The position numbers and the translations under genes were made by a program. Of a stretch of DNA of 45,417 bases, positions 27,707 through 35,415 are shown one piece after another. Source of the stretch: a virus; the IMG/VR virus record IMGVR_UViG_3300046167_000102, positions 1 through 45,417 of that record; one strand, 5' to 3'. A model generated the notes under the pieces. That model worked only from the letters and a program-made list of their open reading frames with translations. It did not search any database and was not told the DNA's origin. The first letter of the stretch is position 1, and the number at the start of each line of letters is the position of its first letter.

Positions 27707-28511
27707 TTGTGCAGTAGTACAAGAGAGTGGAGATTTAGTTTTAACTAAAAAAGTCCAGTCTAGTTCTACATTAGATTTACAATCAGAAGAGTTAAGAAAT
27801 TTACCACCAGCTAAAATAAGACCAACGATAGCTATATACCCTAATAGTTTTAGGGATTTGACAGGACAACGTAGGAGTAATAGTACCTTTGCTTTGTTTA
27901 GTACTGCTGTAACACAAGCACCTGAAGCTTTTCTTATTAGAGCTTTTAAGCATACAGCAGGTGGAAAGTTTTTTAGAGTTGTAGAACGTGTAGGTTTAGA
28001 TGACCTAACAAAAGAAAGACAACTAATACGTAGTACACGTAAAGATTTTAAAGAAGATAATAAGATGCAACCACTGTTATTTGCAGGGTTGTTAGTCCAA
28101 GGTGGCGTGATTAGTTATGAAGCTAATCTAAAATCTGGAGGTTCTGGTGCAAGGTACTTAGGTATTGGGACAAGTAAACAGTTTAGAGAAGACACAGTTA
28201 CTATATCTTTAAGGTTAGTATCTGTATCTACCGGTGAAGTTCTTATGGAAACATTAGTATCCAAAAGCATTTTATCTACAAGTGTTTCTCAAGATGTATT
28301 TCGTTTTATTGAGACTGGCACAGAGCTAGTAGAAATAGAAGGTGGTATATCAGAGAATGAAAGTGTTTCTATAGCATTACAAAAAGCTGTAGAGACTGGA
28401 GTGTTGAATATTATAAACATAGGAATAGAGAGAGGCTATTGGAAATATGAACAGAATAAAATTATTAAGCCTAGTTGTGATGACGAGTGCATCGCTGCTA
28501 TACGGGGCTGA
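27657..28511 (+). CDS. csgG: CsgG-like curli secretion pore lipoprotein
   Basis: CsgG forms the nonameric outer-membrane channel that exports curli subunits (type VIII secretion). The 284-residue product starts with a signal and lipobox LLSSC, putting the lipidated Cys at position 18 from the ATG at 27657 (a GTG at 27654 is also in frame). Diagnostic segments are SYEANLKSGGSGARYLGIG at residues 153-171, LRLVSVSTGEVL, DVFRFIETGTELVE, and the C-terminal AVETGVLNIINIGIERG; each closely parallels E. coli CsgG (YESNVKSGGVGARYFGIG, VVNVSTGEIL, VFRFIDYQRLLEGE, IETGVIFLINDGIDRG). Overlaps csgF upstream and the curlin gene downstream. No truncation is seen. Confidence 0.95.
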   Translation: MVIQRLYLYLLVTLLSSCAVVQESGDLVLTKKVQSSSTLDLQSEELRNLPPAKIRPTIAIYPNSFRDLTGQRRSNSTFALFSTAVTQAPEAFLIRAFKHTAGGKFFRVVERVGLDDLTKERQLIRSTRKDFKEDNKMQPLLFAGLLVQGGVISYEANLKSGGSGARYLGIGTSKQFREDTVTISLRLVSVSTGEVLMETLVSKSILSTSVSQDVFRFIETGTELVEIEGGISENESVSIALQKAVETGVLNIINIGIERGYWKYEQNKIIKPSCDDECIAAIRG

Positions 28512-29163
28512 CAACGAAATATACATAGACCAATCAGGTGCTACGTTTAACTTAGATGCTGAACAATTAGGTTCAGGTAACATCATAGGTGGAGCAGATG
28601 CAATTGCTGGTACTATGACTGCACTAGACTTAGATGGTGGTACACAGACTATTGATATTAATCAAATAGGCTCAAACAATAAGTTCTTAGGAGATATTAC
28701 TGCTGATAACTTTGTAGGTTTTTGGGAGTTTGACGGTTCTACTAACGTGTTTAATGTACAGATAGACCCTACTAATACCTATGGTGCTAATGGTTCTGAT
28801 GTTAATGTAGATGTAACAGGTGGTACAAACACTTTTACACTTGACTTAGCTACAACATCTTTAGCAAGTAACGCAGATATTGATTGGGTTATAGATGGTA
28901 GTGGTAACACATTTGATTTTAATATTAATAACGCTGATGCAACCAATGATGTAAATGTAGATGGTAACGATAATACTGTAAACTTTACAGGTCAAGGTTA
29001 TGCAGGTGGTTACTTTAAGTTAAATCAAGTAGGTAACTCTAGAACATTTAACATACAACAACTGAGTACTTTAGACAATGACTGGTTACAAATTACATCT
29101 GATGGTTCTAGTGGCACTATTTGCGTCATTCAAAACGATGGGGGAACAGCAGTCGGTTGCTAA
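28447..29163 (+). CDS. Secreted curlin-repeat (amyloid-like) protein
   Basis: A 238-residue protein with a signal peptide (about residues 1-21, ending LLYGA). The mature part carries imperfect repeats of about 24-30 residues, each with a Gly/Asn turn followed by short strands: GGTQTIDINQIG, GSTNVFNVQI, GGTNTFTLDL, GSGNTFDFNI, GNDNTVNFTG, GNSRTFNIQQ. Several match the curlin pattern Q-x-G-x-x-N (for example NQIGSNN and EQLGSGN). Two Cys residues close the C-terminus (TICVIQN and VGC). By family and neighbours it is the probable CsgG substrate. It starts 65 bases before csgG ends and overlaps the FecR gene by 86 bases. Confidence 0.75.
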   Translation: MNRIKLLSLVVMTSASLLYGADNEIYIDQSGATFNLDAEQLGSGNIIGGADAIAGTMTALDLDGGTQTIDINQIGSNNKFLGDITADNFVGFWEFDGSTNVFNVQIDPTNTYGANGSDVNVDVTGGTNTFTLDLATTSLASNADIDWVIDGSGNTFDFNINNADATNDVNVDGNDNTVNFTGQGYAGGYFKLNQVGNSRTFNIQQLSTLDNDWLQITSDGSSGTICVIQNDGGTAVGC

Positions 29164-30184
29164 TATAGGCAACATAACTGAACTAAACGGAACAGGTAGA
29201 GTCGTAAGAGACAAAACTTTCCAAGCTTCTCTAGCATTAGACATCAACAGCTACGATAATGTCCAAACTTCTAACGGGAGATTGGGCATTACTTTTTTAG
29301 ATGACAGTCAAGTTAGATTGACAGAGCATTCTGAATTAATTATAGATGAATTTATCTATGACCCTGACCCTTCTAAGTCTAAGATGTCTTTACAATTTGC
29401 AAGTGGTACTGCAAGATTTATCACAGGTAAGTTAGCATCAATAGATAAAGAAAACATATCTATACAAACTCCAAGTGCCACGATAGGTATACGTGGTACA
29501 GACTTTACCGTGACTGTTGATGAGTTAGGTAGAAGTCTAATTATTTTATTACCTGATGACGATGGTCTTCCAAGTGGGGAGATACTCGTTAGCACAGCAA
29601 TGGGACAGGTGGTTCTTAACAAGCCTTATCAAGCTACTACAGTTTCTATGTTTGAAACTAAACCCACTAATCCCGTTATCCTTGACTTGACTCTTGAGTT
29701 AATTGATAACATGTTAATAGTAAACCAACCACAGGAAATAAAAGAGAATGAGAGACAAGATGGAGGGAGCAACACTAATCTTCTTGATGTTGACTACCTT
29801 GAGTTTGATGACTTAGAAGTAGATTACTTAGCAGAAGATGAACTAGAATTTACTGAGCTTGACATTAACTATCTTGATGTAAATTTTCTTGAAGACTTGT
29901 TAAACATCATAGAGGATGTAAACGAGCTAGACCAAACTTCAACACTTTTAAAGTCTGATGTAGACCTGAAAGGTACACAAGTTGGTTACGATAGTGAGAC
30001 ACAGATAAATACTTTTATGACTGATAACGTCATAACTTTTTATAAAGCTTTAGAAGATACTATTAAATTAGAACTAGACAAATCAAATGCTTACACTGTT
30101 GTAATGATACAAAACGGTAAGAGTACACAGATAGTTGTCAACGGTGGTGGTAACTCTACCATAACTATAACGCAAGGAGACTAA
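29078..30184 (+). CDS. Secreted FecR-domain protein with acidic repeat and curlin-like tail
   Basis: A 368-residue exported protein: signal peptide (residues about 1-22), then a FecR domain (about 28-185) with LGITFLDDSQVRLTEHSEL and the conserved TPSATIGIRGTDFTV. FecR domains sense or bind in the periplasm and often lie next to CHASE2 cyclases in proteobacteria. Residues about 235-280 are an acidic repeat (LDVDYLEFDDLEVDYL, DINYLDVNFLED). The last about 25 residues (QNGKSTQIVVNGGGNSTIT) look like one curlin repeat. Start could be M9 instead (29102). It overlaps the curlin gene and is one base from the cyclase gene. Confidence 0.82.
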   Translation: MTGYKLHLMVLVALFASFKTMGEQQSVANIGNITELNGTGRVVRDKTFQASLALDINSYDNVQTSNGRLGITFLDDSQVRLTEHSELIIDEFIYDPDPSKSKMSLQFASGTARFITGKLASIDKENISIQTPSATIGIRGTDFTVTVDELGRSLIILLPDDDGLPSGEILVSTAMGQVVLNKPYQATTVSMFETKPTNPVILDLTLELIDNMLIVNQPQEIKENERQDGGSNTNLLDVDYLEFDDLEVDYLAEDELEFTELDINYLDVNFLEDLLNIIEDVNELDQTSTLLKSDVDLKGTQVGYDSETQINTFMTDNVITFYKALEDTIKLELDKSNAYTVVMIQNGKSTQIVVNGGGNSTITITQGD

Positions 30185-30185
30185 C

Positions 30186-31925
30186 ATGAAGTGGGCAATT
30201 ACCTTATTAACTCTATTAACTTTGCCTCTCCTCTTCAATAGTGTACCATTAGAAGTACTAAGACTCAAAACCTTTGATGCTCTAGTGCAAGAACAAAGTC
30301 CAACCGAATACTTTACAATCCTCAATATAGACGAACAATTCCTAGATGAACAGGGTGGATATCCTCTGCCTAGAGAAACACTTGCAAAGATTCACAACGA
30401 TATAATAAATGCTGGTGCTTTAGGTGTTGGTTGGGTTATGTTATTCCCACATGCAGATAGACTAGGTGGAGATGATGAGTTCTCTAAAGCTTTACAAAGC
30501 TCTCCAAGTGTCATAGCCATGCCTGAAGTAAACAATAATAACTATCCAAAGACAGTTGGTACAGTTATCAAAGGTCCAATAGTTTCTTTACCAAAAGCTC
30601 AAGGCTTTTTAGAGAACATAGATGTATTAAAAGAATCAGCTAATCAAGGTGCTATATCTGCACCAGTAGATGTAGATAACTTAGTAAGGAGAATACCTCT
30701 ACTACAACAAACTAATAATGGGTGGGTCGCTTCGTTTGGAACGGAAGTTTTAAAAATACTAGGAGGTGGTCGAACTTATCAGATTGTCACAAATCTGAAT
30801 GGAATAGAACAGGTTAGAGTGAGAGGCATTCCACCCATTGCCACAGATAGTCTTGGTCGTAAATGGATTAGTTGGGTTGATACACCACAGACTACACTAG
30901 AAGAATTAGATGTAGCTAATAAGTTTGTGTTCGTAGGATTCACAGCTAAAGGAATATCTCCACAACTTGCAACACCTGTAGGGTTACTAGAACCTCATAA
31001 GATACAAGCTGCTCTATCAGAAAGTATGTTGATGGATACTCCTTACATACCAGACTATAGATTGTTTGTTGAGTTATTATTATTGGTACTGTCAGGGCTA
31101 CTCACAGCTCTTGCAATTAATTATCTTGGCATCACTAAGGGTGTTGTATCCTTCTTAGGTTTGTTCTCTCTCATGGGATATATGGAGTATCACTTTGTAA
31201 GCTCTAATATCTTGATAGACTTTACATGGAGCATGATAAGTATGACACTTATTGCTACCCTACAATTCTATCTAAACTTTAGAACACAATTCAAACTTAG
31301 ACAGCTTATAAAGAAACAGTTTGAACATTACCTTGACCCAAGACAAGTCAAACAACTACAAGATAATCCGGAGCTTTTGAAGTTAGGCGGAGATAGAAGA
31401 CGTTGTACGTTTTTATTTACAGATGTTAGAGGCTTTACAAGTTTATCAGAAACTTTAGAACCTGAACAAGTTACAGAGATAATGAATAAGGCACTAACCA
31501 TACAAGCTAATGCAGTTAAAGAGTATGGTGGTATGGTAGATAAGTATATAGGAGATGCAATGATGGCTATCTTCAATGCACCTATAGACCTAGAACAACA
31601 CGAAACCAAAGCAATTCAAACAGCCTTGAAAATAAAACAAGATATGGCTGAAGCCGATTTAGGAATAGAGATAGGTATAGGGATAAATACAGGAGAGGCG
31701 GTAATAGGTAATATGGGAAGTGATACAAGGTTTGATTACTCTGCAATTGGAGATGCTGTAAATTTAGCAGCAAGGTTAGAAAGCTCTACTAAAGAAGTAG
31801 GAGAGGATATAGTAATTGGGTACACCACAGCTATGAACTCTGATATACCCACTAGGTATCTAGACCCTATAAAAGTAAAGGGTAAGAAAGATGATATTAT
31901 TATTTACACTACTTTAGAACATTAA
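30186..31925 (+). CDS. CHASE2 membrane sensor adenylate cyclase (class III)
   Basis: A 579-residue enzyme that makes cyclic AMP from ATP. N-terminal span (residues about 3-19); a periplasmic CHASE2 sensor domain (about 30-290; NIDEQFLDEQGGYPLPRE, LGVGWVMLFP); three spans at about 294-315, 317-337 and 343-363; then a cytoplasmic class III cyclase. Catalytic residues are intact: metal-binding D413 (FTDVRGFTS) and D457 (YIGDAMMA), substrate-type lysine K453 (consistent with ATP), and transition-state N526 and R530 in AVNLAARLES. It follows the FecR gene and is the last gene of the plus-strand unit. The active site gives no sign of decay. In a phage this is unusual. Confidence 0.92.
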   Translation: MKWAITLLTLLTLPLLFNSVPLEVLRLKTFDALVQEQSPTEYFTILNIDEQFLDEQGGYPLPRETLAKIHNDIINAGALGVGWVMLFPHADRLGGDDEFSKALQSSPSVIAMPEVNNNNYPKTVGTVIKGPIVSLPKAQGFLENIDVLKESANQGAISAPVDVDNLVRRIPLLQQTNNGWVASFGTEVLKILGGGRTYQIVTNLNGIEQVRVRGIPPIATDSLGRKWISWVDTPQTTLEELDVANKFVFVGFTAKGISPQLATPVGLLEPHKIQAALSESMLMDTPYIPDYRLFVELLLLVLSGLLTALAINYLGITKGVVSFLGLFSLMGYMEYHFVSSNILIDFTWSMISMTLIATLQFYLNFRTQFKLRQLIKKQFEHYLDPRQVKQLQDNPELLKLGGDRRRCTFLFTDVRGFTSLSETLEPEQVTEIMNKALTIQANAVKEYGGMVDKYIGDAMMAIFNAPIDLEQHETKAIQTALKIKQDMAEADLGIEIGIGINTGEAVIGNMGSDTRFDYSAIGDAVNLAARLESSTKEVGEDIVIGYTTAMNSDIPTRYLDPIKVKGKKDDIIIYTTLEH

Positions 31926-32127
31926 GTTCTCTCTGAAAATAATCATGTAGGTTTTCTAGTTTAGCTTTACCGTTCCTAATAATAGTTTTCATTAATGGTC
32001 TATCATCAATAGGAAATACTTCATCAACCATATTCTCCGGAAGCATACTAAACTCTGTCATTATTTTATTATCTCTTGTTAAGATAATTTTGAAACTAAC
32101 TAGGTTAGCTTCGTCCTTATTAATCAT
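31909..32127 (-). CDS. Small protein downstream of nrdB, 72 aa
   Basis: A 72-residue protein, ATG at 32127, overlapping the nrdB stop by 8 bases and converging on the cyclase gene with a 17-base overlap. It contains strand-like MINKDEANLVSFKIILTRDN and FSMLPENMVDEVFPIDD, then a basic helix. No family recognised. The tight overlap with nrdB suggests translation as the last gene of the minus-strand operon. Confidence 0.6.
   Translation of the reverse strand: MINKDEANLVSFKIILTRDNKIMTEFSMLPENMVDEVFPIDDRPLMKTIIRNGKAKLENLHDYFQRELNVLK
31916..31930. terminator. Weak symmetrical hairpin at the convergence point (candidate)
   Basis: AGAAC at 31916-31920 and GTTCT at 31926-31930 form a 5-bp stem with an ATTAA loop exactly where the two converging operons end. 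It is short and lacks a T run on either strand, so termination here is doubtful; it is listed only because the site needs one for both strands. Confidence 0.2.
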
Positions 32128-33103
32128 GGGACTCCTCTAAATTTGTAAATTTAATATTGTCCTGTCTACCTCTCAACCCTGCCTTCATATAGGTAGTAGC
32201 CCTACCTTCAAAGAAGTTCTGGTGTTCTACACCTGTCACTTCATCAATCCAACCAAGTGGATTTTCTCTTTGGTCATAGTTTGTTTTAAGACCAAGTTGT
32301 AATAGTCTTCTATCTGCTATGTATCTATTGTAAGCATACATATCTTTTTTAGTTAGTCCTTTAATATCTCCCATATCAAATACTAAATCTAAAAACTTAT
32401 CTTCAAGCTCTACCATATGTCTACATATCTGATATAACTCTGCTTTAAAATCATCTGTCCATATTTCTATGTTCTCTTTAATAAACTCTCTAAACAATTT
32501 AGTCATAGCTTCAACGTGCATAGACTCATCACGTATAGAGTAAGTAACTATCTGTCCCATACCTTTCATCTTACCGAACCTTGGGAAGTTTAAAAGAATA
32601 GCAAAGCTACTGAACAACTGTAGTCCTTCTGTAAAAGCTGAGTAGACTGCTAAAGTTTTTGCAATGCTTTCTTTCTTAGCTTTAGAAGGTTTAAAGTTAC
32701 CAACATAATCATGCTTGTCTGACATCTCTTCATACTCTGCAAAAGCTTTGTACTCTATCTCAGGCATTCCAACTGTATCAAGTAACAAGCTGTAAGCATG
32801 TTGATGTATTGATTCCATGTTTGCAAAAGAACCCATCATCATTCTAGCTTCTGGCTTTTTAAAGATAGGCATGTACTTATCTACATAACCTGCACCTACA
32901 TCTACATCAGACTGTGTAAACAATCTAAATATTTGTGTAAGTAAATTCTTTTCTATACTTGAAAGTTCCTGCCAATCTTTGACATCTGTATGTAGTGGTA
33001 CAGATTCAGGCATCCAGTGCATTTGATTCTGTAGTACATAGTAGTCAAACATCCATGGATATTCAAATGGTTTGTAGTAATCTCTTGTTGTTAATAGGCT
33101 CAT
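32120..33103 (-). CDS. nrdB: Ribonucleotide reductase small subunit (class Ia-type, R2)
   Basis: Holds the diiron-tyrosyl radical needed to reduce ribonucleotides to deoxyribonucleotides for phage DNA. Of 327 residues the metal ligands are visible at D66, E97, H100 (MESIH) and, farther on, Glu in TEGLQLFSSF, and E and H in DESMHVEA. The radical tyrosine is Y104 at the normal spacing (four after the His). It lies downstream of nrdA, with a small zinc-ribbon gene between them sharing ATGA. The C-terminal peptide that docks on the large subunit is at the end of the gene. Confidence 0.95.
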   Translation of the reverse strand: MSLLTTRDYYKPFEYPWMFDYYVLQNQMHWMPESVPLHTDVKDWQELSSIEKNLLTQIFRLFTQSDVDVGAGYVDKYMPIFKKPEARMMMGSFANMESIHQHAYSLLLDTVGMPEIEYKAFAEYEEMSDKHDYVGNFKPSKAKKESIAKTLAVYSAFTEGLQLFSSFAILLNFPRFGKMKGMGQIVTYSIRDESMHVEAMTKLFREFIKENIEIWTDDFKAELYQICRHMVELEDKFLDLVFDMGDIKGLTKKDMYAYNRYIADRRLLQLGLKTNYDQRENPLGWIDEVTGVEHQNFFEGRATTYMKAGLRGRQDNIKFTNLEESHD

Positions 33104-33252
33104 AATTTTTCTTCCTTTGGTAAATATACTATTGTTAATGAATTACATTTAGGACAACTTAGGTTAGTCTCCATAATATAATCTTCGTCTTCTTCTTCTA
33201 TGTCGTGGTCTCCGCCCCATATTAATTGTGTATTACAATGCCAACAGTTCAC
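33100..33252 (-). CDS. Small zinc-ribbon protein between nrdA and nrdB, 50 aa
   Basis: A GTG at 33252, two bases after the nrdA stop and preceded by GAGGG, opens a 50-residue protein with a CWHC pair near residues 3-6 and a CPKC pair near 33-36, separated by an acidic run (DIEEEDED). Two Cys pairs are the plan of a zinc ribbon. It ends in ATGA, overlapping the nrdB start. I recognise this family from other marine phages beside RNR genes. It may be a regulator or an electron-transfer helper; the role is unknown. Confidence 0.75.
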   Translation of the reverse strand: MNCWHCNTQLIWGGDHDIEEEDEDYIMETNLSCPKCNSLTIVYLPKEEKL

Positions 33253-33254
33253 GA

Positions 33255-35150
33255 CTATCCCTCACATGCGATACATTCTGTATCTTCTAAATTTATTCTT
33301 GGTACTTTAACATTTACATTCTCTACTGTACGAGCAGCATTAGAACGGAAATAGTAAAGCGATTTAAGTTTGTTCATACCATACCAGTGAACATCATTTA
33401 CGTACTGCATGTATTCATCATGTACTTCTTGAGGTTCTGTTGCCTTTGGTAAAGTAAAGAACAGGTTGACTGATTGTGCTTGACACACAAACTGTTGTCT
33501 TTGATGTGCATGTTCTACTATCCATATTTGGTTTAGTTCATTTGCAGTTTTAAATATTTCTTTTTCATCATTAGTAAGAATATCTAAGTGCTGTACTGAA
33601 CCATCACTACCAGATATATCTTTCCAAATGTTTTCTAACTCTTGTGCTTTTAATCCTTTAGACTTTAAAATCTTTTCTAGATATTTATTCTTAACTTGAT
33701 AACTTCCGGATAAAGTTTTGTGAGTATAGCAGTTAGCCCTGTAAGGCTCAATACTAGGAGAAGTCCCACTACAGATGATACCGCTACTAGCGTTAGGAGC
33801 AATAGCAAGAAGATTAGCATTACGCTTACCACTACCATGGATGTCAGGAGCTTCGCCCCTCTCAATAGCCAACTCTCTAGTTGCTTCTTTCGCTTTTCCT
33901 TTAATGTAAGTGAATGCCTTAAAGTTAAACCCAGATGCGTAAATACCCTCGAAAGGTAATCCCCTAGACTGAAGATAAGCGTGGAAACCCATAGCACCAA
34001 GACCGAGACTCCTTTCTCTATACGCTGAGTAGGCACTTTTGGTAAAGCCTTCTTTACCTTCTTTAACATATTTTTGAAAGCGTTTAAAATTCGCACTGTA
34101 TTCTCCTAACTGTGTTGTGTCTATTGCATTGTCAATGTAGTGCTGAAGTATATTGTCAAGCATGGTTATTAAATCTTGTATAAAGTTATCATCCTTTGAC
34201 CAAGTATCAAAGTGTTCTAAGTTTACAGAAGACAAACAACATACTGCTGTTCGTTCTTCATTAGTAGGTAAAGTAATTTCTGAACATAGATTACTTTGTC
34301 TAATTTTTAATCCTAAATCTTTTTGTTGTTTAGAAAGAGCTTCGTTACACTTATCAATGTTTACCATGTAAGGTTCGCCTGTCTCTGCTCTAGCATTTAT
34401 TATCTGCCACCATAAATCTCTAGCGTTAATAGTCTTAACAGCTTCATTAGTTTTAGGGTCAATTAATCTCCAGTCTTCATCTAACTCTACAGCTTTAAGG
34501 AAAGCATTAGTAATGTTGATACCGTTATGAAGATTAAGATTCTTTCTGTTTATATCTCCACCAGATTCTTTTCTCATGTTTATAAACTCTTCAATCTCTG
34601 GATGACTGATGTCCATGTAAGCCGCATAAGAACCACGTCTTGTTGTACCTTGGTTAAAGGCTAACATCTGTGAATCAACTACATGCATGAAAGGAATTGA
34701 ACCAGTAGAACGACTGCCATGAGTAGTAGAAATACCATTACTTCTAATATCTCCCCAATATCCACCGATACCACCACCCGAACTTGCCAACCATATGTTC
34801 TCATCATAATGAGCTGATAGACCACCCCTACTATCAGGAACATAATTAAGGAAGCAACTGATAGGAAGCCCACGAGTAGTTCCCCCGTTGCTAAGTATAG
34901 GAGTGCTAAACATGAACCAACGAGAGGAACTGTAGTCATAAAGTCTTTGAGCCAATTCAAAATCCGTATCGCCTTTAAAAGTTGCTCCAAAGACCGAGGC
35001 TCTTGCGAATGCTTCTTGGGCATGTGTTTCTCCTTCCCAAAGATATCTATCCTTGAGTGTGTCTAAACTAAATCTATCAAATGTTTTTTCTCTATCATAA
35101 TCTATCTCTATGCCTAGGTAAGGTTTCTTTCCTATCTTATCTTCAACCAT
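33255..35150 (-). CDS. nrdA: Ribonucleotide reductase large subunit (class I, R1), no ATP-cone
   Basis: Catalytic subunit that reduces ribonucleoside diphosphates. 631 residues, shorter than E. coli NrdA (761) because it starts at the catalytic barrel and lacks the N-terminal ATP-cone that senses dATP. Active-site features: ISCFLNYV (first redox Cys), NLCSEI with the thiyl radical Cys at residue 289, its partner AVCCLSSVNL, and a C-terminal Cys pair CIAC (626 and 629) for transfer of electrons. Operon order is nrdA, zinc ribbon, nrdB. Loss of the cone would make it insensitive to dATP feedback, useful for a phage. Confidence 0.95.
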   Translation of the reverse strand: MVEDKIGKKPYLGIEIDYDREKTFDRFSLDTLKDRYLWEGETHAQEAFARASVFGATFKGDTDFELAQRLYDYSSSRWFMFSTPILSNGGTTRGLPISCFLNYVPDSRGGLSAHYDENIWLASSGGGIGGYWGDIRSNGISTTHGSRSTGSIPFMHVVDSQMLAFNQGTTRRGSYAAYMDISHPEIEEFINMRKESGGDINRKNLNLHNGINITNAFLKAVELDEDWRLIDPKTNEAVKTINARDLWWQIINARAETGEPYMVNIDKCNEALSKQQKDLGLKIRQSNLCSEITLPTNEERTAVCCLSSVNLEHFDTWSKDDNFIQDLITMLDNILQHYIDNAIDTTQLGEYSANFKRFQKYVKEGKEGFTKSAYSAYRERSLGLGAMGFHAYLQSRGLPFEGIYASGFNFKAFTYIKGKAKEATRELAIERGEAPDIHGSGKRNANLLAIAPNASSGIICSGTSPSIEPYRANCYTHKTLSGSYQVKNKYLEKILKSKGLKAQELENIWKDISGSDGSVQHLDILTNDEKEIFKTANELNQIWIVEHAHQRQQFVCQAQSVNLFFTLPKATEPQEVHDEYMQYVNDVHWYGMNKLKSLYYFRSNAARTVENVNVKVPRINLEDTECIACEG

Positions 35151-35415
35151 TGTCTTGTTCCTTATTGTTTACGTATATTGCTATTATAGCATAGTGTATT
35201 ATTTTATATAGGTCTAAATTATTTTTACCGTTCTTTTTACCAAACCTCATAGCATACTTCATAATGTTTCCAAGACAGAATCCTTCTCCATATCCGGAAT
35301 CAATTATCATATCTGTTGCTTGGTACTTACCATTAGCATAGTGTTGGTCATACGTATTACCTACGTAAGCTTTTAATTCATTTAATATTTTATCTTCGTT
35401 AAATTTATAATTCAC
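35143..35415 (-). CDS. DUF3310-like small phage protein, 90 aa
   Basis: The likely start is the GTG at 35415 (MNYKFNEDKILNEL), after AGAGG in the end of the preceding gene, rather than an ATG farther upstream that would overlap it more. The sequence includes YQATDMIIDSGYGEGFCLGNIMKY and KNNLDLYKIIHYAIIAI, which resemble the family DUF3310, suggested to be nucleotide-kinase or replication accessory proteins. I am not sure of that annotation. It overlaps nrdA by 8 bases and lies among DNA metabolism genes. Confidence 0.7.
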   Translation of the reverse strand: MNYKFNEDKILNELKAYVGNTYDQHYANGKYQATDMIIDSGYGEGFCLGNIMKYAMRFGKKNGKNNLDLYKIIHYAIIAIYVNNKEQDNG

